From the NCBI RefSeq assembly GCF_014041935.1, contig NZ_CP059491.1, positions 434,001-498,000 of the forward strand: a stretch of 64,000 nt of DNA. Reading direction: 5' to 3'. Source of the stretch: Gordonia jinghuaiqii. GTDB taxonomy: Bacteria > Actinomycetota > Actinomycetes > Mycobacteriales > Mycobacteriaceae. Positions 17,354-26,690 of this stretch are shown here, piece by piece (positions within the stretch are counted from its first letter, which is position 1; every line of letters starts with the position of its first letter). The notes under the pieces were generated by a model. It worked only from the letters and a program-made list of their open reading frames with translations. It searched no databases and was not told where the DNA came from. Both the position numbers and the translations under genes were made by a program.

Positions 17354-18883
17354 ATGACAGGCTTTGAAATCGTGAATCTGCCCAGGCCGGTTCTGGTCGC
17401 ATCCGGTTTCGCCGTCGTGGGGGCCATCGCTCTGGCGCTCCAGGACGTCGTCGTACCGATGGGTGCCCAATTCTGGGGTCTGCTGCACAACCAGATCGAC
17501 CTCGCGGTCTACCAGGCGGGCGCCCGGTCGGTGACCGGCGGCGTCAGCCTCTACGACGTGAAGATGGTCGAAGACCTCGACTACACCTACTCGCCGTTCT
17601 CGGCGCTGCTGTTCACCCCGCTGGCCTGGCTGTCCTTCGACCTCGCCCGTCCACTGTGGACCGCAGGCATCGTGGCCGCCCTCTATCTGGTCATCATGCT
17701 GAGTTTCCGCAGCCTCGGCCGCCCGGTGACCTGGCCGTTGCGCGTGATCGCGATGTCGCTGGTGGCGGTCGCGATGTTGTTCGAGCCGGTGCGCACCACC
17801 ATCTGGTACGGCCAGATCAATGTGTTCCTGATGCTGATCATCGTCGCCGACCTCACCCGTCCGGCGAGTGGGAAGAACCCCGGCCGGCTGCGGGGCGTGG
17901 GAACCGGAATCGCCGCAGGCATCAAACTGACGCCGCTGATCTTCGCCGGCTACTACGCGGTGCAACGGAACTGGCGCGCCTTCTTCGGCGTGGTCGGCGG
18001 CTTCGCGTTGACGATGCTCATCGGCTTCGTGGCGCTGCCCCGCGATTCGTGGTCGTACTGGACCGGCAAGCTGTTCGAGTCCGACCGCGTGGGCTCGGCC
18101 CAGCTGCGCGGCAACCAGTCGATCCGCGGGATGCTGGCCAACCATCTCGACACCGACGATCCGCCGACACTGCTGTGGCTCGCGCTGGTCCTCGCCGCGC
18201 TCGCCGCCGGATTCGCCGTCGCGATGTATGCGCATCGCAAGGGCCAGGAGTTGCTGGCCGTCAGCATCATCGGCATGACCGCGTGCGTGGTGTCGCCGAT
18301 GTCGTGGGGACACCACTGGGTGTGGTTCGTGCCGATCATGGTGATCGGTGTGCATCTCGTCCTCGACGTGGCCCGTCCTCGTCCGCAGCGAGTGTGGGCG
18401 GGCGTGGGCGTGACGGCGCTGCTGTTGCTGGCGTTTGCCTGGCCGACGCATGTGCCGGCGCTGGTCCCCGACGGCTACTACACCGGGTTGTACGTCAAGA
18501 CGCGGATCACCTGGCTGAACTGGTTCACCGTGAGCCCCTATCTGTGGGCCTACGTCGGGGTGCTGGTCGCGACGGTCGTCGGGCTGCGGCTGGTGGGCAG
18601 CCGCACCACTGTCCCGCCGGGACCGACCGATCCGATCATTGCACCGGGGGTGGCGGCGGCGGTGATCGCCGACCGTGGACTGGCCGTCGGGGAGAGCGCC
18701 GCGGGCGGCTCGCGAGATGACGCCGCACACACCGAGGCCGGTGGTGCCGACAACGGCACCGGCGCGGACGAGCCCGGGGCCATGGCCCGGTCCGGACCTC
18801 AGGACGTGACCGATGACCTGGTCGGAACCGCAGGCGAGGCCGTCACCGACACACCCGATGAGGGGCCCGCGCGCACAGTGTGA
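17354..18883 (+). CDS. GT-C polyprenol-phosphate mannosyltransferase-like membrane protein (GT87/DUF2029)
   Basis: 509 residues with about ten hydrophobic helices. The family (PimE, MptC and relatives in Mycobacteriales) transfers mannose from polyprenyl-phosphate-mannose to lipoglycans on the outer membrane face. Seen: an Asp-bearing first loop (QIDLAVYQAGARSV, about residues 48-61) as the expected catalytic acid. YTYSPFSALLFTPLAWL, WYGQINVFLMLIIVADL and GIAAGIKLTPLIFAGYY follow in family order. The C-terminal tail of about 90 residues (from about 420) is Gly/Ala/Asp-rich and probably disordered in the cytosol. The ATG at 17354 is taken as the start, with a GTG at 17372 as an alternative. 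The exact acceptor is not predictable. Confidence 0.82.
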   Translation: MTGFEIVNLPRPVLVASGFAVVGAIALALQDVVVPMGAQFWGLLHNQIDLAVYQAGARSVTGGVSLYDVKMVEDLDYTYSPFSALLFTPLAWLSFDLARPLWTAGIVAALYLVIMLSFRSLGRPVTWPLRVIAMSLVAVAMLFEPVRTTIWYGQINVFLMLIIVADLTRPASGKNPGRLRGVGTGIAAGIKLTPLIFAGYYAVQRNWRAFFGVVGGFALTMLIGFVALPRDSWSYWTGKLFESDRVGSAQLRGNQSIRGMLANHLDTDDPPTLLWLALVLAALAAGFAVAMYAHRKGQELLAVSIIGMTACVVSPMSWGHHWVWFVPIMVIGVHLVLDVARPRPQRVWAGVGVTALLLLAFAWPTHVPALVPDGYYTGLYVKTRITWLNWFTVSPYLWAYVGVLVATVVGLRLVGSRTTVPPGPTDPIIAPGVAAAVIADRGLAVGESAAGGSRDDAAHTEAGGADNGTGADEPGAMARSGPQDVTDDLVGTAGEAVTDTPDEGPARTV

Positions 18884-18926
18884 GGCAGGCGCATCGGATG
18901 TCACGGCACGCCGGTACTCTCAACGC

Positions 18927-21536
18927 GTGGCTCTGTATCGCACCTATCGCCCGGCTACCTTCGCCGACGTCGTGGGTCAGGAGCACGTCACTGATCCGTT
19001 GAGCCACGCCCTCGATTCCGGTCGCATCAACCATGCGTATCTGTTCTCGGGTCCGCGCGGTTGTGGCAAGACGTCGTCGGCGCGAATCCTGGCTCGCTCG
19101 CTGAACTGTGTCGAGGGCCCGACGTCGCGCCCCTGCGGCACGTGCACGTCGTGTGTGGCGCTCGCCCCGGGCGGCCCGGGCAATCTCGACGTCATCGAAC
19201 TCGACGCTGCGAGCCATGGCGGTGTGGACGACACCCGCGAGCTGCGCGACCGCGCCTTCTACGCCCCGGCCGAGTCGCGCTACCGCGTGTTCATCGTCGA
19301 CGAGGCACACATGGTGACCAACGCCGGCTTCAATGCGCTGCTCAAGATCGTCGAGGAGCCGCCGGAGCACCTGATCTTCGTCTTCGCGACGACCGAGCCG
19401 GAGAAAGTGCTGCCCACCATCCGGTCGCGCACCCATCACTATCCGTTCCGGTTGCTCGCGCCGCCCGTGATGCGGGGTTTGCTGGAGAAGATCTGCGAGC
19501 GCGAGGGCGTCACGGTCGCACCCGAGGTGTACCCGCTGGTGATCCGCGCGGGCGGTGGCTCACCGCGTGACTCGCTGTCGATCCTCGACCAGCTGCTGGC
19601 CGGCGCCGACGATCAGGGTGTCGCCTATGAACGCGCGCTGGCCCTGCTCGGTGTCACCGACGTCGCGCTGATCGACACCGCAGTGGACGCACTCGCCGAC
19701 GCCGACGGGTCGGCGTTGTTCGGCACGGTGGAGAAGGTGGTCGACGCCGGGCACGATCCTCGGCGATTCGCCGTCGATCTGCTCGAACGGCTCCGCGATC
19801 TGATTCTGCTGCAAGCGGTTCCCGATGCCGCCGACCGCGGACTGGTCGAGGCCCCCGGGGAGCAGCTCGCACGGATGCAGTCCCAGATCGAGACCCTCGG
19901 TCCGGCGTCGCTGACTCGCTTCGCCGAGATCGTGCACAACGCACTGGGAGAGATGCGCGGCACCACGTCACCGCGGTTGCTCCTCGAGGTGATGTGTGCG
20001 CGGATGCTGCTGCCCGCGGTCTCGTCCGACGACGCAGCACTCCTCCAGCGACTCGAACGGCTGGAATCGGGGATCGGGACCACGTCGATCCCGGTCCCGG
20101 CGAAACCGGCTGAGCCCGAACCGGAACCGAAGTTCCTCCGTCCGTCGCAGCGTAAGGCCATGGAAGAGGCCAAGGCGGCGGAAGCCGCCAAGCAGGCCGC
20201 AGCGGAGGCGGCCGAGGCCGACGCCGCGCCGGTGTCGACGCCGGCAGCACCGGCCGTCGAGGAGCAGGCCCCAGAGAAGGTTGCTGCAGAGAAGGTTGCT
20301 GCGGAGAAGGTTGCTGCCGAAGCCGCCGAGCCCGTGGCGGCGCAGGTGCCGGCGGTCGCGTCGATCGTCGACGAGCCTGCTGCCGACGAGCCCGTTGCCG
20401 CTGATTCCGTTGCCGCCGATTCCGTTACCGTCGATACCGTTACTGACGAGGAGATGCTCGACGAGCTCATCGTCGAGGGACCGGCCCTCGAGGACGCGGT
20501 CGCCGAGGCCGAGGCGGTCGAGGCAGCCGAGGCGCTGGTCACGGAGGTCGACGCCACCGCGTCGGAGACATCGGAGGACCAAGCGCCGACCGAGGACGAG
20601 GCGATCACCGTCCACGCAGCGCCCGACGAGGACGTTTCGTCCGAACAGGCCGCCGACGAGGCGTCTGCCCCCGATCAGCCCACGCTGCTCGAGCCCGCAT
20701 CGATCGAGCCCACGCTGCTCGAGCCCACGCTGATCGAGCCGGCCGAGCAACCGCCGGCCCGCGCCGATCGCACGCCCTCCGCCCCCGAACCGCCGTCCCG
20801 CGCGCCGGCGGCGACCGCTCCCGAGCCGACGCCCGAACCGGCGTCGTCGATGCCCTACGACGACATCCCGCTTCCCGACGAACCCGTCGACGAGTACGAG
20901 GTCCCGCCGCCGGATGCGACGCCGGCCCGCGCTCGCCAACCCGAACCGGAGTCACAACCCGAACCGGCCGTGGATGGCGGACTCGATGTGGACTCGGTTC
21001 GTCTGCGCTACCAGGACATTCGAGCCGCGGTGCGGGAACGCTCGAAGAGCCTCGAACCGATGTTGTCGGCGGCCGTCATCGCCGACGTCGACGGCACGAC
21101 GGTGGTCTTGTCGCACCCGATCGAGGTGCTGGTCGGCCGGCTGTCGGCGCCACATGCGGTGACCATCATCCGGGAGGCGCTGACCGAGGTCTTCGGTACC
21201 GAACTCGACGTCCGGACCGTGCACCAGGCGCCGGGCACTGCCGTCCCGTCCTCGGGTGGGGCGGGGCAACCGGCCACGCAGCAGGCAAAGCCGCGGCAGT
21301 CGTTCTCGCGTCCGAGTCGCGCGCGCGACCAGGGTGCCGCGCCGGCGCCGGCGCCCGAACCCGTTGCCGAGCCGGAGGAACCCGAGCCGCCACGAGCCGA
21401 CGAGGACATCCCTGCCGAGGAACGCGCGGAGATGGTGGCCGACGCACGTACCGGCAGCCCCGAACAGCGTCTCGACCCCGACCTGGTCGCGCTGGAGTTG
21501 CTCAAGTCAGAACTCGGGGCCCGGCCGCTGGAGTGA
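18927..21536 (+). CDS. dnaX: DNA polymerase III subunits gamma and tau
   Basis: Clamp-loader ATPase of the replicase. The 869 residues start at a GTG (VALYRTYRPATF). Walker A GPRGCGKT is at residues 42-49. The zinc module has C64-type spacing (CGTCTSC, about residues 72-78). DVIELDAASHGGVDDTRELRD and VFIVDEAHMV (Walker B) follow, then the sensor region TTEPEKVLPTIRSRTHHYPF. Domain III ends near residue 370. A very long acidic Ala/Pro/Glu linker follows (about 385-690), with tandem EKVAA and LLEP/IEP units. A tau-type C-terminal domain starts near 690 (VDSVRLRYQDIRAAVRERSK). Upstream frames lack homology. It begins 43 bp after the GT-C gene. Confidence 0.95.
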   Translation: MALYRTYRPATFADVVGQEHVTDPLSHALDSGRINHAYLFSGPRGCGKTSSARILARSLNCVEGPTSRPCGTCTSCVALAPGGPGNLDVIELDAASHGGVDDTRELRDRAFYAPAESRYRVFIVDEAHMVTNAGFNALLKIVEEPPEHLIFVFATTEPEKVLPTIRSRTHHYPFRLLAPPVMRGLLEKICEREGVTVAPEVYPLVIRAGGGSPRDSLSILDQLLAGADDQGVAYERALALLGVTDVALIDTAVDALADADGSALFGTVEKVVDAGHDPRRFAVDLLERLRDLILLQAVPDAADRGLVEAPGEQLARMQSQIETLGPASLTRFAEIVHNALGEMRGTTSPRLLLEVMCARMLLPAVSSDDAALLQRLERLESGIGTTSIPVPAKPAEPEPEPKFLRPSQRKAMEEAKAAEAAKQAAAEAAEADAAPVSTPAAPAVEEQAPEKVAAEKVAAEKVAAEAAEPVAAQVPAVASIVDEPAADEPVAADSVAADSVTVDTVTDEEMLDELIVEGPALEDAVAEAEAVEAAEALVTEVDATASETSEDQAPTEDEAITVHAAPDEDVSSEQAADEASAPDQPTLLEPASIEPTLLEPTLIEPAEQPPARADRTPSAPEPPSRAPAATAPEPTPEPASSMPYDDIPLPDEPVDEYEVPPPDATPARARQPEPESQPEPAVDGGLDVDSVRLRYQDIRAAVRERSKSLEPMLSAAVIADVDGTTVVLSHPIEVLVGRLSAPHAVTIIREALTEVFGTELDVRTVHQAPGTAVPSSGGAGQPATQQAKPRQSFSRPSRARDQGAAPAPAPEPVAEPEEPEPPRADEDIPAEERAEMVADARTGSPEQRLDPDLVALELLKSELGARPLE

Positions 21537-21572
21537 GGTGCCGGGAGCGGGGTTCGTGGTAGAAACACACAG

Positions 21573-22403
21573 ATGCGGCCTCCACGAGCTTCGCGCCTCC
21601 GGCAGACACCAGCGTTTCGCCTTGGCCTGTCGATGGTGTCGGTGACGGCGGCATTCACGCTGTCCATCGCCTGCGCCTCGGCGACGCCGACCGCCGTACC
21701 GAGCGGTCCGTCGCCGATGAGCAGCTCATCGTCGACGTCGAGTGCGACGAGCACTGCGGCCGCGGCCCATCCGGTGTCGACGCAGGCGCCGCGCCGCCCC
21801 GTCGATCAGCGAGCTCGTGCCGTCGGTTTCGTCGATGTCCGGAGCGTCATTCCGAGCGCGCTGCTGGACTTGCGTTACGCGACCGACAACAACTTCGTCG
21901 GGGAGCGTTTGTACCCACCGAATGCCCGCTGTCTGGTCCACGAGTCGATGGCGCCGGGTCTGAAGACTGCCGCCCGCGCGCTACGCGCACACGGCGAGGT
22001 GCTGGTGTTCTGGGACTGCTATCGACCACATTCGGTGCAGCAGAGAATGTTCGAGAAGGTGCCGAATCCCGCGTGGGTGGCCGAGCCTGGGCCGTACTCC
22101 ACCAGTCATGAAACGGGCCGGTCGGTGGACGTCACCCTGGCTGCCCGCATACCGAACTGTCCGACGACACGTGTGATCGCCGACCGTTGCCGCGTCGACA
22201 TGGGTACCGACTTCGACTCGTTCACCCCACGCGCCACTGCCTACGCCACAGCCGGGGTTTCGGCGTCGGCGCGCGCCGCGCGGGCGCGGCTTCGGGACGC
22301 CATGGCCGCTGGGGGATTGACCGTCTACTCCGGTGAGTGGTGGCACTTCGACGGTCCCGGCGCGGATGTCCGCCGGCCGATCATCGATGTGCCGGTCTCC
22401 TGA
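21573..22403 (+). CDS. VanX/DdpX-like D-Ala-D-Ala dipeptidase, lipoprotein
   Basis: 276 residues. The N-terminal signal peptide ends in the lipobox LSIAC (about residues 30-34), so the enzyme is exported and lipid-anchored. A Ser/Thr linker covers about 35-75. The M15D zinc peptidase domain contains the DLRYATDNNF and FWDCYRP segments. The zinc motif SHETGRSVDV and the EWWHFD motif, with catalytic Glu and third ligand His, are both present. It should hydrolyse D-Ala-D-Ala-type dipeptides released from peptidoglycan. An extracytoplasmic location suggests wall turnover, not vancomycin resistance. It is convergent with the methyltransferase gene, 22 bp apart. Confidence 0.88.
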   Translation: MRPPRASRLRQTPAFRLGLSMVSVTAAFTLSIACASATPTAVPSGPSPMSSSSSTSSATSTAAAAHPVSTQAPRRPVDQRARAVGFVDVRSVIPSALLDLRYATDNNFVGERLYPPNARCLVHESMAPGLKTAARALRAHGEVLVFWDCYRPHSVQQRMFEKVPNPAWVAEPGPYSTSHETGRSVDVTLAARIPNCPTTRVIADRCRVDMGTDFDSFTPRATAYATAGVSASARAARARLRDAMAAGGLTVYSGEWWHFDGPGADVRRPIIDVPVS

Positions 22404-22425
22404 GTGCCTCGGGTCGGTGTGATCC

Positions 22426-23748
22426 TCAGGCCTGCCACCACGGCCGCAACGGCACCTGGTGAGTGCCGTCGGCGTCGAGCTTGGTGGCGAGGACATGGTG
22501 GAGCTGGATGATGTTGCGGTCGAAGCCGATCCGGCAACCGGCCATGTACAGGCCCCACAGCAGCGCGGTGCCCTCGCCGACCTCGGCGACCGCCTCGTCC
22601 CAGTGCTCGACGAGGTTGACGTTCCAGTCGCGAAGCGTCATCGCGTAGTGCTCGCGGAAGTTCTCCTCGTGGATCACCTCCATGCCACCGATGTCCTGCA
22701 GCTTGGAGATGATCTTGCCGGAGCCGGTGAGTTCGCCGTCGGGGAACACGTAGCGGTCGATGAACGAGCCGGCCTTGCTGCGACTGGCATTGTCGGGCCG
22801 GGTGATGCAGTGGTTCAACAACATTCCGCCAGGGCGGAGCTTGTCGCGCATGAATCCGAAGTAGGCGGGGTAGTTGTGGACGCCGATGTGTTCGGTGAGA
22901 CCGATCGACGACACCGCGTCGAATCCGCTCTCGGTGATGTCACGGTAGTCGGAGTGACGTACCTCGGCGAACTCGCCGAGGCCCTCCTCGGTGATGGCCC
23001 GCTGCGCCCACTCGGCCTGTTCGGCGGACAGCGTCGCGCCGATGGCGTGGACTCCGCGTCGTGCCGCGTAGCGGACCATTCCACCCCAGCCGCAACCGAT
23101 GTCGAGCAGACGGTCACCGGGCTTGAGACGCAGCTTCTCGAAGATCAGCCGGTACTTGTTGTCCTGGGCGGCTTCCAGTGACGCGTCGTGGTCGGGATAG
23201 ACCGCGCATGTGTAGGTCATCGACGGTCCGAGTACCCACTCGTAGAAGGTGTTCGAGACGTCGTAGTGGTAGTGGATGACCTCGGCGTCGCGAGCTTTGC
23301 TGTGCCGCAGGCCCTCGGCGAACCGACGCCAACGGGGCACTGCCTCCTGCGGCGGGGGAGCGATCGGCTTGAAATGTTCGATGCCCAGCGAGCGGGCGAT
23401 CTGCGCCAGCGCCAGCGGGGACGGGCGATGGAATTGCAGATTACTGGCGATCGCCATCAGGGCGGGATGCGGATCGCCGGGGTGGGCGCCGATGAGTTCG
23501 AGGTCGCCGGCGATGTAGGCGCGGGCGAGACCGAGGTCACCGGGTGCCGTGACGAGGTAAGTCGTGCCGCGCGGGGTCTTGAGGTTCAGTCCGTACCGGG
23601 CGTCGGCCGGTCCGGCCGTGCTGCCGTCATATGCTGTGATCCGGATCGAGAGATCACCTCCGAGCAGCGTCGCCAAGATCTCCGCGAGGGTCATCTTGCC
23701 GGTGGAGGAATCCGCACTCGACGGCACGCTGTCTTTGAACGTGGTCAT
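22426..23748 (-). CDS. Cyclopropane/10-methylene fatty acyl phospholipid methyltransferase
   Basis: SAM-dependent methyltransferase of the CFA synthase family, acting on unsaturated acyl chains of membrane phospholipids. The 440 residues include a lipid-binding N-terminal domain (about 1-140) and the segment HYHYDVSNTFYEWVLGPSMTYTCAVY. The SAM motif is LLDIGCGWGGMVRYAA (about 210-225), and SSIGLTEHIGVHNYPAYF and NHCITRP follow. The ATG at 23748 overlaps the stop of the upstream FAD-enzyme gene as ATGA, so the two are translationally coupled. The same pair occurs as Rv3719/Rv3720. A methyltransferase that makes 10-methylene chains plus an FAD reductase is the known route to tuberculostearic-type acids, so that role is inferred here. 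Confidence 0.88.
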   Translation of the reverse strand: MTTFKDSVPSSADSSTGKMTLAEILATLLGGDLSIRITAYDGSTAGPADARYGLNLKTPRGTTYLVTAPGDLGLARAYIAGDLELIGAHPGDPHPALMAIASNLQFHRPSPLALAQIARSLGIEHFKPIAPPPQEAVPRWRRFAEGLRHSKARDAEVIHYHYDVSNTFYEWVLGPSMTYTCAVYPDHDASLEAAQDNKYRLIFEKLRLKPGDRLLDIGCGWGGMVRYAARRGVHAIGATLSAEQAEWAQRAITEEGLGEFAEVRHSDYRDITESGFDAVSSIGLTEHIGVHNYPAYFGFMRDKLRPGGMLLNHCITRPDNASRSKAGSFIDRYVFPDGELTGSGKIISKLQDIGGMEVIHEENFREHYAMTLRDWNVNLVEHWDEAVAEVGEGTALLWGLYMAGCRIGFDRNIIQLHHVLATKLDADGTHQVPLRPWWQA

Positions 23749-25145
23749 TGACGTTTCACCGCTTTCGCATAGAGGTCCAGCAGACGGCCGCGTGGGTCGT
23801 ACCGCTTCTTGAGGAGTCGATAACTCTCTCCGCCGTACAGCTCGTCGAACTCTTCTGCGGAGTAGAAACTCTCCGAGTACAGCGACTTGTGGCCGTCGAG
23901 CTCGGCGACCTTGCGTTCGATCATCTTGTTGGTGTGTCCGGGATCGCCCGGAGTGACCGGTACAGCCGACCAGAAGCCGACGTTGACGTACGTGCGTTGC
24001 GGGGCAAGCGGATAGATCGGCCAGGGGCGGACCTCGTCGGAGCCGGGGAGAGCTGGCTCGCGAAGTCGCAACGGGCACAACCAGATCGGTTCGATCGGGA
24101 TGTTGTCGAGGAACCACTCGACGTACTCGGTGGTCCGTTCGATGGGGACCTCGATGTCCTGGACGACGCGTTCGCCTGCCGGGAGGCCCTTGCGGGCGTT
24201 GAGGCGGTCACCGATGTCGAAGCGCTGATCGAGTCCGATCAGTTTCCAGTAGAAGCTGCTGCGCAGGTAGCGCTTGGGCCACCAGCGGCGGATCTTCGGG
24301 TTCTGCGCGCCGAAGGCACGTGAGCACCAGAACCAGTCGGTGTCCCAGCGCCACAGGTAGTCGTGAACGGTCAGCCGGTCGGTCGTCTTCTGCTGGATCG
24401 ACCGGTAGAAGATGTCCATCCCGGTGTAGTCGCTGACGGGTCCTTCCTCGTCGGTCTGGCGACCGAGGGTGAGGTAGGACTCGTCGGCGGAGAACACGAC
24501 TCCGTCGAGATAGTCGACGGGCTCGCCGTCGTGCGTCTTGGTCGTGACGATCGCGTCCATCGTCGATTGCAGCTCGGCGATCGAGGAGAACCGGAGATGA
24601 CGCAGGCTCACATAGGGCTGCACCGGCTCCAGCTCGATGCGCAGGCGAACCGAATAGCCGAGCGTTCCATAGGAGTTGGGGAACCCGTAGAAGAGGTCGG
24701 CGTTCTCGTTGGTGGGGGTGGCGGTGACGATCTCGCCGTCGCCGGTGAGGATGTCGATCTCGAGGACCGACTCGTGGGGCAGACCCGAACGGAACGACGT
24801 GCTCTCGATGCCGAGTCCGGTGACCGCGCCGCCCAGGGTGATCGTCTTGAGCTGTGGGACCACCAGCGGTGCCAGTCCGTAGGGGAGTGTCGCGGCGACC
24901 AGGTTCTCGTAGGTGCACATCCCGGCGACATCGGCGGTCCGGGAGACGGGGTCGACGGATATGACGCGGTCCAGTCCGGAGACGTCCAGTCCGGGATACG
25001 GATTCGCGGCGCGCTTGCGGAAGAGGTTCGATGTCTTCTTGGCAAGGCGCACGGTTGCGTGCGGCGGGATGGCACGATAGCTGGCCAAAAGGGTGGACAC
25101 CCCCTGGTCGAATGCCTGTCCCCCCATCTCCAGCCCAGTACTCAC
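23745..25145 (-). CDS. FAD-binding oxidoreductase (DHCR24-like), partner of the methyltransferase
   Basis: 466 residues of the vanillyl-alcohol-oxidase/DHCR24 flavoprotein type. The FAD-binding part (about 55-200) includes VISVDPVSRTADVAGMCTYE, PLVVPQLKTITLGGAVTGLG and FYGFPNSYGTLGYSVRLRI. The C-terminal half has many aromatic residues, including WRWDTDWFWCSRAFG. No signal peptide is seen; the protein is probably peripheral to the membrane. The expected reaction is reduction of the exocyclic methylene made by the coupled methyltransferase, giving a 10-methyl branch. This follows the two-enzyme logic described for tuberculostearic acid. The ATG start is at 25145, divergent from the SRPBCC gene across about 60 bp. 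Confidence 0.82.
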   Translation of the reverse strand: MSTGLEMGGQAFDQGVSTLLASYRAIPPHATVRLAKKTSNLFRKRAANPYPGLDVSGLDRVISVDPVSRTADVAGMCTYENLVAATLPYGLAPLVVPQLKTITLGGAVTGLGIESTSFRSGLPHESVLEIDILTGDGEIVTATPTNENADLFYGFPNSYGTLGYSVRLRIELEPVQPYVSLRHLRFSSIAELQSTMDAIVTTKTHDGEPVDYLDGVVFSADESYLTLGRQTDEEGPVSDYTGMDIFYRSIQQKTTDRLTVHDYLWRWDTDWFWCSRAFGAQNPKIRRWWPKRYLRSSFYWKLIGLDQRFDIGDRLNARKGLPAGERVVQDIEVPIERTTEYVEWFLDNIPIEPIWLCPLRLREPALPGSDEVRPWPIYPLAPQRTYVNVGFWSAVPVTPGDPGHTNKMIERKVAELDGHKSLYSESFYSAEEFDELYGGESYRLLKKRYDPRGRLLDLYAKAVKRQ

Positions 25146-25207
25146 CCGGTTAGCCTAGGACTTGATCAGTTCAGTCGCCAATCGTTTCGTCCTGAGGAGT
25201 GTCCATC

Positions 25208-25645
25208 GTGGGTCAGGTTTCCGCATCTCATTCGATCGACATCGCCGCCGCCCCGGACAAGGTGATCGGTGCACTGGCCGACTACGAGCAGACCCGTCCG
25301 GCGATCCTGCCGGAGCAGTACCGCGACTACAAGGTCATCAGTGGCGGCCACGGCGACGGCACCGTCGTGCACTGGATTCTGCAGGCAACCTCCAAGCGTC
25401 AGCGCGACGTTCAGGCGACCGTCAGCGTGACTCCCGACACCGTGACCGAGCGGGACGCCAACTCGACGATGGTGACCACCTACACGGTCGTGGCGTCGGG
25501 CTCCGGCTCGAGGGTCACCACGACGACCACCTGGAACGGCGCGGGCGGCATCGGCGGCTTCTTCGAAAAGACGTTTGCGCCCAAGGGTCTCAACCGCATT
25601 CAGGCCGAGGTGCTCGGCAACCTCAAGAAGCGCCTCGAACGCTGA
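25208..25645 (+). CDS. SRPBCC (START-like) ligand-binding protein
   Basis: 145 residues with the polyketide-cyclase/SRPBCC fold pattern. The N-terminal strand ASHSIDIAAAPDKVIGALADYE precedes a beta-rich middle rich in Thr/Val. A long C-terminal helix (FEKTFAPKGLNRIQAEVLGNLKKRLE) lines the cavity. It should bind a small hydrophobic ligand. The GTG at 25208 is favoured because GAGGA lies 9 nt upstream; a GTG at 25199 overlaps that site. The homologous position in M. tuberculosis is Rv3718c, again next to the methyltransferase/FAD pair, so a lipid-related role is possible but unproven. Confidence 0.8.
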   Translation: MGQVSASHSIDIAAAPDKVIGALADYEQTRPAILPEQYRDYKVISGGHGDGTVVHWILQATSKRQRDVQATVSVTPDTVTERDANSTMVTTYTVVASGSGSRVTTTTTWNGAGGIGGFFEKTFAPKGLNRIQAEVLGNLKKRLER

Positions 25646-25674
25646 CCCCTGGCGGTGCCGGCCGGGAACGCGCG

Positions 25675-26631
25675 ATGACCGGGAGCTCGGACAACGTCCG
25701 ACGACGCAGGGGGCGCGCCCGGCCGTCGCCACTCCCGATCCGCGACGGCGTCGACGCGACTCGTGTCGTACTGCGGTCGGGTCCGGAGTTCACGGTCGGC
25801 GAAGCTCTGCTCGGCTCGCCCAGTCTGGCCGGTCTCACCGCCGACGACCTGCACCGACGTGCTGCGGCGGGGGAGATCGTCGATGCAGGCGGCCGGCCCG
25901 TGGATCTCGACTCGGCGTCGCAGATGAACATCTCGCTCTACCTCTACCGCGACCTTCCCGACGAGGTGGAGATCCCGTTCGACGTCCCGGTGCTCTATCG
26001 CGACGAGAACATCGTCGTCGTCGACAAACCCCACTTCCTCGCGACCATGCCGAGGGGTCGACACGTGACGCAGAGCGCGCTGGTGCGCCTGCGGCGCGAA
26101 CTCGGCACCGACACCATCTCGCCGGCTCATCGGCTCGACCGGCTCACCGCAGGGGTACTGCTGTTCACGCTGCGTCCGGGGGTGCGATCGGCGTACCAGG
26201 AACTGTTCGCCGCACGCACCGCGCGCAAGGAGTACCGCGCGCTGGCGCCGGTCGACGAGACGCTCACCGAGACCGTGACCGTGCGCGACCGCATCGAGAA
26301 GACCGCAGGCGACCTGCGGGCACGCGTCGTCGACGGGCCGGTCAACGCCATCAGCGACATCACGCTCATCGATCAGACCGACCGCGGCGGCGTCTACCGG
26401 CTCAACCCGCACACCGGACGGACCCACCAGCTGCGGTTGCACATGGCTTCGGTCGGGGTGCCCATCGTCGACGACCCGCTGTATCCCGACGTCCGCCCGG
26501 AACTGGCCGAGAAACCCGACCACGGCGATTTCTCCGCCCCGTTGCGGCTGGTGGCGCACGCGCTGGAGTTCACCGACCCGCTCACCGGCGAGGAACGGCG
26601 ATTCGTCAGTCGGCGGTCGGTGCTCGGGTGA
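25675..26631 (+). CDS. RluA-family 23S/tRNA pseudouridine synthase
   Basis: Isomerises uridine to pseudouridine in RNA. The 318 residues include the catalytic motif HRLDRLTAGVLLF, with the essential Asp at about residue 154. Upstream is the strand NIVVVDKPHFLATMP, and downstream are NPHTGRTHQLRLHMASVG and PIVDDPLYP, all hallmark segments of the RluA clade. An Arg-rich N-terminal tail of about 20 residues precedes the core, and no S4 domain is evident. The start is the ATG at 25675, 30 bp after the SRPBCC stop. The target position in RNA cannot be read from the sequence. Confidence 0.9.
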   Translation: MTGSSDNVRRRRGRARPSPLPIRDGVDATRVVLRSGPEFTVGEALLGSPSLAGLTADDLHRRAAAGEIVDAGGRPVDLDSASQMNISLYLYRDLPDEVEIPFDVPVLYRDENIVVVDKPHFLATMPRGRHVTQSALVRLRRELGTDTISPAHRLDRLTAGVLLFTLRPGVRSAYQELFAARTARKEYRALAPVDETLTETVTVRDRIEKTAGDLRARVVDGPVNAISDITLIDQTDRGGVYRLNPHTGRTHQLRLHMASVGVPIVDDPLYPDVRPELAEKPDHGDFSAPLRLVAHALEFTDPLTGEERRFVSRRSVLG

Positions 26632-26690
26632 GGAGCTGAAGATCTCGTCTTGCCCGAGAGGTGTGCAGGGCGAACCTCTACCCTGGCCGG

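Noticed and set aside
21573..22403. Vancomycin resistance determinant (vanX)
   Set aside because: The protein is a lipoprotein with no vanH, vanA or regulator genes nearby. A housekeeping wall-turnover dipeptidase is more likely.
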